A DNA stretch of 7,616 bases from Gammaproteobacteria bacterium. GTDB taxonomy: Bacteria; Pseudomonadota; Gammaproteobacteria; Enterobacterales; Alteromonadaceae. This document shows, one piece after another, positions 1 through 5,486 of the stretch; the first letter of the stretch is position 1, and each line of letters starts with the position of its first letter. The notes below the pieces were generated by a model. It ran no database searches. It had not been told where the DNA came from and saw nothing but the letters and a program-made list of their open reading frames with translations. The DNA is taken from positions 25,680 to 33,295 of the forward strand of contig JAMCWV010000074.1 of the NCBI GenBank assembly GCA_023481025.1, in the 5' to 3' direction. The position numbers and the translations under genes are program-made.

Positions 1-1
1 G

Positions 2-619
2 TCTAATCAGTATGCCAGCCTTGAAGATATGCCAGACGGGGCCATCGTGGGGACCTGCAGCTTGCGACGTCGTTGCCAGATTGCGGAGCGTTTTCCTCAC
101 CTTAAAATTAAGGATTTGCGCGGCAACGTGCAAACCCGTTTACGCAAACTGGATGACGGCGAGTTTGGCGCAATCATTTTAGCGACCTCTGGGTTAGTCC
201 GTCTTGAGCTTGAAGACCGGATTCGCCTGCGGCTGCCAGCTGAGCAGTCGTTACCTGCAAATGGTCAAGGGGCTCTAGGAATCGAGTGCCGTAGTGACGA
301 TGATCGCATTAAGGCGCTTTTAAAGCCTTTGGAGCACCTGCAAACACGCGCATGTGTGCTTGCCGAGCGAGCCATGAACCGGCGTTTAGAAGGCGGCTGT
401 CAGGTCCCGATTGGGGCGTTTGCACAATTGAATGACGACACTATATTTTTACGTGGACTTGTCGGCAGTATCGACGGCAGCACGATTGTTCGTGGCGAGC
501 GCAGCGGCTCGGTGAATGATCCTGAAGCGATTGGCACCGCCCTCGCTGAAGACCTGCTAAGCCGTGGTGCCGGCGATATCCTTGCCGCTGTCTACGCACA
601 AGCCAACGACGGAGCATAA
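2..619 (+). CDS. hemC: Hydroxymethylbilane synthase (porphobilinogen deaminase), 5'-truncated by the window edge
   Basis: This cytoplasmic enzyme joins four porphobilinogen units into hydroxymethylbilane, the step before HemD in heme and siroheme synthesis. The frame is open from base 2, giving 205 residues. About 108 N-terminal residues are outside the window, including the region of the catalytic Asp (E. coli Asp84), judged against the 313-residue E. coli protein. Visible hallmarks are GTCSLRR (substrate/cofactor-binding arginines), LRGNVQTR, the [15 protein letters not shown] block, and [10 protein letters not shown], whose Cys (codon 398-400, matching E. coli Cys242) carries the dipyrromethane cofactor. 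One deviation is a Cys where E. coli has the first Ser of its GTSSLRR motif; the second Ser and both arginines are kept. The stop TAA at 617-619 lies one base before the hemD start, so the two are almost certainly translated from one message. The ATG at 29 is internal and is not the real start. Confidence 0.97.
   Translation, partial: SNQYASLEDMPDGAIVGTCSLRRRCQIAERFPHLKIKDLRGNVQTRLRKLDDGEFGAIILATSGLVRLELEDRIRLRLPAEQSLPANGQGALGIECRSDDDRIKALLKPLEHLQTRACVLAERAMNRRLEGGCQVPIGAFAQLNDDTIFLRGLVGSIDGSTIVRGERSGSVNDPEAIGTALAEDLLSRGAGDILAAVYAQANDGA
611..614 (+). promoter_or_regulatory. Ribosome binding site deciding the hemD start
   Basis: GGAG lies six bases before the ATG at 621, inside the last codons of hemC. 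It supports 621 rather than the upstream in-frame ATG at 564, which would add 19 residues not expected in HemD. Spacing and sequence are read directly; use as a ribosome binding site is inferred. Confidence 0.75.
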
Positions 620-620
620 T

Positions 621-2363
621 ATGCGCACAGGCGTTTTACTCATTCGACCGCACGACCAGGCGAATCACCTTGAGCAGGCGCTTGCTGAGCAAGACATGCG
701 GGTGTTTCGCCAGGCGGTGATTGAAACGCAGTCGGTCACTTTAAGTGATAACGACTGGCAGCGCCTGGCACAAACATTTGACGGTGTCGTGGTAGTGAGC
801 CCTGCAGCCGCAACCTATTTTGATGAACAGCTAAAAGCAAAACAGCAGTCATGGCCTGCAGCCGCATATTATTGCGTCGGCAGCGGGACTGCTGAGCGGT
901 TAGTGCCGCTTTGCGGCCAGGCAGCAACCTACCCGGCGCCTCAACATACTGCAGAAGCGCTATTACAACTGCATCCGCTGCAACAACTTGATAATCAGCG
1001 CTGGTTGTTGATTACGGGAGGGTGCGGGCGGCCCCTGATTGCAGACACTTTGCGTGAGCGCGGTGCCGAACTGGAAATCCTCGAGGTTTACCAGCGTCAG
1101 CCCTTACACCCTGATTTGCATGGTCCGTTGAGCGACTGGACTGAACAAGTTCAGGTTATTGTGGTGACCAGTGAACAGCAGATAACGCTCTTCTTCGAAG
1201 GGTTGAAAGACATTCCCGGCGCAACCCAGTGGCTGGAGCAATGTGATTGGGTGGTATCCAGTGAACGTTTACAAAGCATTCTGGCTGGTCACGATATCGC
1301 GGAAAGCAATATCCATATTGCCCAGAATGCGACTCATCAAGCCTTATTGCATACCATCAAGCAACTGGAGCCCAGTCAATCTGCTGCGACACAAGCAGAG
1401 ACATCAACACAGCAACCAGGTGCGTCGAATGAGCAGGATAAAAGTGCTGCTATCCCCGAACAGTCGACGCCAAACGAGCAACCCTCTACCCCACCGCAAG
1501 CAGAGAAGAAGACCATGACCAGTTCATCTAAACGTTCTCCATTTACAACATTCCTGACTTTTATCCTGCTGCTCTGTGTTTTGATTCTTGGCGCCGGTGG
1601 TTATTGGGTGTGGGCACAACAAGAAGATTTCCGCCAACAAACCAACGCTCAGTTTGCTGAACTTAATCAGCGTATTGAGCAGTCCAACCGTTCCCAGCAA
1701 GCCCTTGAGGGCGATGTGATGGAAAGCCTGGAAAGTCAGCTTAATCAGCGACTTAGTCAGTTGCAAGAAGAGCGATCACGTCAGGCTCGGCAAGACCGGG
1801 AAGCTGCGGATGAAGAAAGACAGGCAATGCGTGAGGCCTTTGAGCAACAGACTGCCGATCTCGAGCGTCTTAAATCCGAGGTTGATACTGCCAATTTACG
1901 CGTTTCCGAAGATCTCTATCTGGTCGAGGCCCGCGACCTCGTACTTGCAGCAGGCCGCAAGCTCTGGCTTGACTACGATCGACGTAGTGCAATCCAGTTA
2001 CTTGAGCGCGCAGAGCGGCTATTGGCAGAGGCAGACCGCAGTCACCTCCTTCCCATTCGCCAACAGCTACGCAATGACATTGAGTTGTTAGAAGGTACCG
2101 AAGATCAGGACCTGGATGCATTAGCCATGCGTATCAGTACCCAGCGCCGGCAAATCCGCAACCTGCCATTACTTGAACAAGAGTATGGTGTCGACGGTGA
2201 GCCGGTTGATGAAGAGATTAGCAGTGACTTTTCCGAATGGCGGGCTAATTTATCAAAAGCCTGGGCGTCCTTCACTGATGACTTTATTAATCAGTCAGCT
2301 CGAGCTCCAGTTGCAACTCGCTCAGCAAGCGCTGATGCAACGTCAAACCGTCAGTTACCGTGA
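621..2363 (+). CDS. hemD: Fused uroporphyrinogen-III synthase HemD / membrane protein HemX, HemX part frameshifted
   Basis: One 580-residue frame. Residues 1-250 are HemD, which cyclises hydroxymethylbilane with D-ring inversion to uroporphyrinogen III. It begins MRTGVLLIRP and contains the GGCGRPLIADTLRERGAE segment and the conserved Tyr157 in EVYQRQP. A Gln/Ser/Thr/Pro-rich linker (about 251-305) follows, then a basic patch and one membrane helix (about 311-332). Next come a long coiled coil (about 333-424) and the HemX core, with VEARDLVLAAGRKLW near 430-445 and SEWRANLSKAW before the break. Charge placement suggests HemD is cytoplasmic and the HemX part periplasmic. HemX is often labelled a uroporphyrin-III methyltransferase, but no methyltransferase motif is seen and its role is unsettled. 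The start at 621 is chosen because GGAG lies six bases upstream and the N-terminus fits HemD; an in-frame ATG at 564 lies inside hemC. After Gln558 the last 22 residues are out-of-frame sequence, and the true C-terminus is in the next frame. Confidence 0.9.
   Translation: MRTGVLLIRPHDQANHLEQALAEQDMRVFRQAVIETQSVTLSDNDWQRLAQTFDGVVVVSPAAATYFDEQLKAKQQSWPAAAYYCVGSGTAERLVPLCGQAATYPAPQHTAEALLQLHPLQQLDNQRWLLITGGCGRPLIADTLRERGAELEILEVYQRQPLHPDLHGPLSDWTEQVQVIVVTSEQQITLFFEGLKDIPGATQWLEQCDWVVSSERLQSILAGHDIAESNIHIAQNATHQALLHTIKQLEPSQSAATQAETSTQQPGASNEQDKSAAIPEQSTPNEQPSTPPQAEKKTMTSSSKRSPFTTFLTFILLLCVLILGAGGYWVWAQQEDFRQQTNAQFAELNQRIEQSNRSQQALEGDVMESLESQLNQRLSQLQEERSRQARQDREAADEERQAMREAFEQQTADLERLKSEVDTANLRVSEDLYLVEARDLVLAAGRKLWLDYDRRSAIQLLERAERLLAEADRSHLLPIRQQLRNDIELLEGTEDQDLDALAMRISTQRRQIRNLPLLEQEYGVDGEPVDEEISSDFSEWRANLSKAWASFTDDFINQSARAPVATRSASADATSNRQLP
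1515..1517 (+). other. Possible internal HemX start codon within the fusion
   Basis: An in-frame ATG at codon 299 of the fused protein sits just before the basic patch and membrane helix. It is preceded by a purine-rich run (about 1502-1512, AGAGAAGAAGA) that could act as a weak ribosome binding site. Starting here would give a free HemX (MTSSSKRS...) without the HemD domain. Many HemX proteins have a low-complexity N-terminal segment before the helix, so the linker may simply be that segment and this ATG may be an ordinary Met codon. Nothing in the sequence settles which. Confidence 0.25.
2291..2298 (+). repeat. TCAGTCAG tandem tetranucleotide at the hemX frame break
   Basis: Two adjacent copies of TCAG lie exactly where the HemX reading frame changes. 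Removing one copy joins ...DDFINQ directly to LELQLQLAQQAL in an open frame through to 2550. The repeat could be a slippage duplication, or the microhomology scar of a larger deletion. It is followed at once by the 10-base palindrome AGCTCGAGCT (2298-2307). The repeat is seen directly; its causal role is inference. Confidence 0.5.
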
Positions 2364-2550
2364 ATCGTTGCTGCAATCAGCCGAATGGATTGAAGCATAT
2401 TTCGATACCGACAATCAGGCCGTGCAGCGTACCTTACAAGAGCTTGAGGCCTTAAGCGAATACGATTTAGACCCCAGCTACCCAACGCGTCTATTGTCTG
2501 AAGCAATGTTGCGCGATGCGGTGGATGAATTACTACAGGGAGCTAACTAG
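2299..2550 (+). pseudogene. hemX: HemX C-terminal fragment, displaced into the +1 frame
   Basis: The frame changes here relative to the fused hemD-hemX frame. The 83 codons from 2299 to the TAG at 2548-2550 read LELQLQLAQQALMQRQ, then SYRESLLQSAEWIEAYFDTD and DELLQGAN at the end. These align with the E. coli HemX C-terminus, where [20 protein letters not shown] is followed by a Val/Leu-rich tail. In E. coli about 22 residues (arginine-rich turn, PLLAPNQ, YLREN) lie between the FI matching DDFI here and this segment; they are absent in both frames. A deletion of about 68 bases (any length leaving remainder 2 on division by 3) would explain both the gap and the frame change. The TAG overlaps the hemY GTG, which marks it as the original hemX stop. 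The fragment has no ribosome binding site at 2299 and is probably not translated alone. It could be a genuine mutation or a sequencing/assembly error. Confidence 0.8.
2537..2542 (+). promoter_or_regulatory. Ribosome binding site for the GTG start of hemY
   Basis: AGGGAG lies seven bases before the GTG at 2550 and within the final hemX codons. With the overlapping stop/start TAGTG it supports GTG as the true start and suggests translational coupling of hemX and hemY. The coupling would be weakened if ribosomes stop at 2363, 187 bases upstream. Confidence 0.75.
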
Positions 2551-3710
2551 TGGCTAAAGCACTGATTCTGCTGCTCATTATTGTTGCTGGTTTTATTGTC
2601 GGCCCCCTGCTTTCGGGGCAAACCGGTTACGTGCTCATCGCTATCGCGGGTTACACCCTGGAAACTAGTCTAGTGGTGCTGGCACTGAGTATTCTACTGG
2701 TGATTTTCCTGCTTTGGTTAATTGAGTGGCTGGTTCGTAAAATTAGTGGTGGCACCCGCATGAGCATGCGCTGGTCTCGCCGACGCAAAGCCAGGAAGGC
2801 CCGCCAGCTTATGAACAATGCATGTAATCATTTGCTGACGGCTAATTATGAGCAAGCCCAGCGTGACGCCGAGGATGCCGCCCATTATACAACGGACAAG
2901 GAACAGGCTTATCTAATCGCAGCGCTTGCCGCAGAGCAGCACGGCGATGTTGTTGCGAAACAAAGCTTGTTACAAAAGGCAGCTGCGGAACGCGACGAGC
3001 AGAGCCTCGCGCTGCAACTGCACCATGCGAAGCGCGCTGCACCCGCTACCGCAGTCACCAACGCGAAGAACCTGCTACAACAATACCCGGACCATATCGG
3101 GGTAAAACGTATTGCGGCTGAAATTTTTTACCAGTACCAGCAGTGGCAGCCGTTATTTGAATTGTTACCGTTACTCGATAAACATGAGTTGGTTGATGCT
3201 GAACGACTACATCAATACCGGGTATTTGTGTATGAGGCCTATTTTGCGGCTGCCTCGCCAAGCATTGAAAAGCTCCATCGTAGTTGGCAAGATCTACCGA
3301 AAAAAGAGCGACTACGCGCAGTGCCGCGTGTAGCATACGCAAGTGCGCTGCAGCAGTCTGGCCACTACGGTGCGTCTGAGAAGGTGATTCTGCAAGGATT
3401 ACGTAAAAATTCGCTGTCTGCTTCTCACTTGATCCACCCCTCAAGTACACTAAACTGGCAACAGCAAGGGGAATTGAGCGAGTTCATTCAAGGTCATGTA
3501 AAACAAGCACCGAATGATGCGGACGCACTAACACTGCTTGGCAGTGTCGCTCTCCAACAAGGGGACCAGGACCTTGCTCAACGAGCGCTGCGCCATGCTA
3601 TTCAGATTCAACCGTCAGCGGACCGTTATCGTTTACTCGGTGATGCCTATCTGGCGTCCGGGCAAAGCCAGCCAGCTCTGGATGCCTATCGCGAAGCGGC
3701 TCAGCCGTAA
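2550..3710 (+). CDS. hemY: Heme biosynthesis-associated membrane TPR protein HemY
   Basis: HemY of proteobacteria is an inner-membrane protein encoded with hemCDX. It is thought to support or scaffold heme synthesis, and its exact role is not settled. It is not the Bacillus protoporphyrinogen oxidase that shares the name. The 386-residue product has the HemY N-terminal pattern: helix 1 at about 4-22, a short periplasmic loop with GYVLIAIAGYTLETS, helix 2 at about 40-62, then an arginine/lysine-rich stretch (RRRKARKAR) that places the rest in the cytoplasm. The remainder is alpha-helical; two TPR-like repeats are clear at about 325-358 and 359-386 (LGSVALQQGDQDLAQRAL; LGDAYLASGQSQPALDAY). E. 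coli HemY is 398 residues, so this copy looks complete. The GTG start overlaps the TAG of the hemX reading frame by one base and has AGGGAG at good spacing. tamA begins 15 bases after the stop. Confidence 0.95.
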   Translation: MAKALILLLIIVAGFIVGPLLSGQTGYVLIAIAGYTLETSLVVLALSILLVIFLLWLIEWLVRKISGGTRMSMRWSRRRKARKARQLMNNACNHLLTANYEQAQRDAEDAAHYTTDKEQAYLIAALAAEQHGDVVAKQSLLQKAAAERDEQSLALQLHHAKRAAPATAVTNAKNLLQQYPDHIGVKRIAAEIFYQYQQWQPLFELLPLLDKHELVDAERLHQYRVFVYEAYFAAASPSIEKLHRSWQDLPKKERLRAVPRVAYASALQQSGHYGASEKVILQGLRKNSLSASHLIHPSSTLNWQQQGELSEFIQGHVKQAPNDADALTLLGSVALQQGDQDLAQRALRHAIQIQPSADRYRLLGDAYLASGQSQPALDAYREAAQP

Positions 3711-3715
3711 CTAAA

Positions 3716-3721
3716 AAGGTG
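3716..3721 (+). promoter_or_regulatory. Ribosome binding site of tamA in the 15-base hemY-tamA gap
   Basis: AAGGTG lies four bases before the ATG at 3726, a slightly short spacing. The whole gap (3711-3725) is taken up by this site. It leaves no room for a terminator or a separate promoter, so tamA is probably read from a transcript entering from hemY, unless a promoter lies inside hemY. Confidence 0.65.
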
Positions 3722-3725
3722 TAAT

Positions 3726-5486
3726 ATGCGCAATTGGCTGCTGTTAAGCGCTGCCCTATGGTTGTTTTCTGGGGTCGTTGTAGCGCTTGACCAGGATGAT
3801 AGTGACGAAGAGCGTCCTCAACTAACCATCAGGATTGAAGGTATCAGCGGGCAGCAATTAACCAACGTTCGTAATCGCTTGTCAATTTATGCATATCACC
3901 AACAGCCTTCCCCTGGGCCCGCACGCGTGCGTTATCTGCACCGGCGGGCAGAGCAAGAGATATTGCGTGCGCTTGCCCCTTCAGGCCACTATCAAGCCAG
4001 TGTTGATACCGAGTTTGAACGCTTAAATGGTGAATGGCGACTAACCTATCGCATCGACCCTGGTGCCACGATGCAAATTCGCGAGGTCGACGTCCAGATT
4101 CGTGGCGATGCAGAGGGCGATGACGCCTTTCGCCGTTTAATCCAGGACCTGAATATCCAGCCCGGGCAGAACCTACACCACCGCAACTACGAGAATGCTA
4201 AAAGCCGTATTCGCAGCCTTGCGGCGGATCGAGGTTATCGAAACGGTCGTTTTGAAAGTAGTGTGTTACGCATTGATTTAGAAGATTATGCCGCGGATAT
4301 ATTCCTCGACTTTGATTCCGGCCAACGCCATCGGTTCGGCCGCGTTATATTTAGTGAGTCGCAGCTCGACGATGACATTCTGCAGCGTTTTGTACAATTT
4401 GAAGAGGGCGATTACATTTCCTCTGATGAATTGGTGGAGCTGCAGATGGCGCTGTCAGACAGTAATTACTTTAGTCGCGTACAAATTCAGCCGATTTGGG
4501 GCGAAGCGGACGATGATGCAATCGTTCCGGTTTCGATCTCTGTTGAGCCTAACAAGCGGACACATTACCGAGCAGGTATCGGTTACGGAACTGATACGGG
4601 TGCCCGGGTTATTTTTGAGCAGAATCGCCGATGGGTGAATACCCGCGGCCACCGCTTTAATGCTCAGTTTCAATTTTCAGAACAAATCTCAGCTGTCGGC
4701 ACAAACTATATTATTCCCGGTGCTCAACCACAAACCGATCAATATGTATTGCGCGCTGCCTGGCGCGATGAAGATACCAGTACAACCCGATCCGAGTTGC
4801 TTAATTTAGGGGTTAGCTGGCAACATCAGTTAGAGCGCACCCAGCGTACCGTTGCGTTGGATTGGCAAGACGAACGCGACACCTTTGGTGGCGAACGTCG
4901 TGATACCCAATTTTTAATTCCTAGTGTTCAATGGGACAGAGTACACACCCCGAACCGCCTGAATGTTCGTGAAGGCTACCGCACCACCCTAACGATACGC
5001 GGCGCGTCCGAGGACATTCTTTCGAGTACTGACTTTGCCCAGGTCAATGTGTCGGGCAAGTATGTATGGCCATTCGCTGAGCGGTTCCGAATGCTGACCC
5101 GCGCTGAACTTGGTACGACAGTCGCCAGCGATTTTGAACGCATCCCTACCTCATTAAGATTCTACGCTGGTGGTGACAACAGTATCCGCGGTTATGGATA
5201 CCGCACAGTCGGACCACGCAATGAAGAAGGCATCATGTTAGGCGGCCGCCATATTATGGTGGGAAGCGCCGAGGTCGACTATGAATTCCGTCCAAACTGG
5301 CGGGTCGCTACCTTTTGGGACGCTGGTAACGCATTTGATGACATCACTTCAGCAACTCGCCATGGTGTTGGTTTCGGTGTTCGCTGGCAAAGCCCGGTCG
5401 GCCCTATCCGTATTGACCTCGCACATGGGTTCGGACCAGAAGGCGATAATGTTCGTCTGCACTTAACCTTGGGGCCTGACTTATGA
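3726..5486 (+). CDS. tamA: Outer-membrane translocation and assembly module protein TamA (Omp85 family)
   Basis: TamA is the outer-membrane half of the translocation and assembly module. It works with TamB in inserting some outer-membrane proteins and in phospholipid homeostasis. The 586-residue protein (E. coli 577) begins with a signal peptide (MRNWLLLSAALWLFSGVVVA, likely cut near residue 20) and a short acidic stretch. Three POTRA domains follow at about 31-113, 114-199 and 200-277, the last ending in ISVEPNKRTHYRAGIGYGTD. The 16-strand barrel fills 278-586. The Omp85 lid-loop motif is clear as GGDNSIRGY (482-490, Arg488), and the last strand ends VRLHLTLGPDL, close to the E. coli ending. 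Three rather than five POTRA domains and the length separate it from BamA. The stop TGA overlaps the tamB ATG (ATGA). No frame damage is visible. Linkage to tamB supports the call. Confidence 0.96.
   Translation: MRNWLLLSAALWLFSGVVVALDQDDSDEERPQLTIRIEGISGQQLTNVRNRLSIYAYHQQPSPGPARVRYLHRRAEQEILRALAPSGHYQASVDTEFERLNGEWRLTYRIDPGATMQIREVDVQIRGDAEGDDAFRRLIQDLNIQPGQNLHHRNYENAKSRIRSLAADRGYRNGRFESSVLRIDLEDYAADIFLDFDSGQRHRFGRVIFSESQLDDDILQRFVQFEEGDYISSDELVELQMALSDSNYFSRVQIQPIWGEADDDAIVPVSISVEPNKRTHYRAGIGYGTDTGARVIFEQNRRWVNTRGHRFNAQFQFSEQISAVGTNYIIPGAQPQTDQYVLRAAWRDEDTSTTRSELLNLGVSWQHQLERTQRTVALDWQDERDTFGGERRDTQFLIPSVQWDRVHTPNRLNVREGYRTTLTIRGASEDILSSTDFAQVNVSGKYVWPFAERFRMLTRAELGTTVASDFERIPTSLRFYAGGDNSIRGYGYRTVGPRNEEGIMLGGRHIMVGSAEVDYEFRPNWRVATFWDAGNAFDDITSATRHGVGFGVRWQSPVGPIRIDLAHGFGPEGDNVRLHLTLGPDL

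Noticed and set aside
564..620. Upstream in-frame ATG at 564 as the hemD start
   Set aside because: It would overlap hemC by 56 bases and add 19 residues not seen in HemD. The ATG at 621 has a good ribosome site and a HemD-like N-terminus.
1243..1518. Alternative-frame and reverse-strand open stretches across hemDX, hemY, tamA and tamB (e.g. 1243-1518 +, 3055-3450 -, 4288-4638 +, 7209-7457 -)
   Set aside because: Each lies wholly inside a well-supported gene, has no recognisable protein features or ribosome site, and is explained as a shadow of the real coding frame.
2173..2298. ATG at 2173 as the start of a separate 125-residue gene ending at 2550
   Set aside because: Up to about 2290 this frame is the shadow of the HemX core read in another frame. 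Only the part after about 2299 resembles a protein (HemX C-terminus), so it is a displaced fragment, not a new gene.
2285..2300. Programmed +1 ribosomal frameshift joining the two HemX parts
   Set aside because: There is no recognised slippery sequence or rare-codon/stop pause at the junction, HemX is not known to use one, and a frameshift alone would not restore the roughly 22 missing conserved residues.
3711..3725. Terminator or promoter between hemY and tamA
   Set aside because: The gap is only 15 bases, with no inverted repeat or T-run, and is occupied by the tamA ribosome binding site.
3726..5486. BamA instead of TamA
   Set aside because: The protein is 586 residues with room for three POTRA domains. 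BamA is about 800 residues with five, and the tamB partner follows directly.
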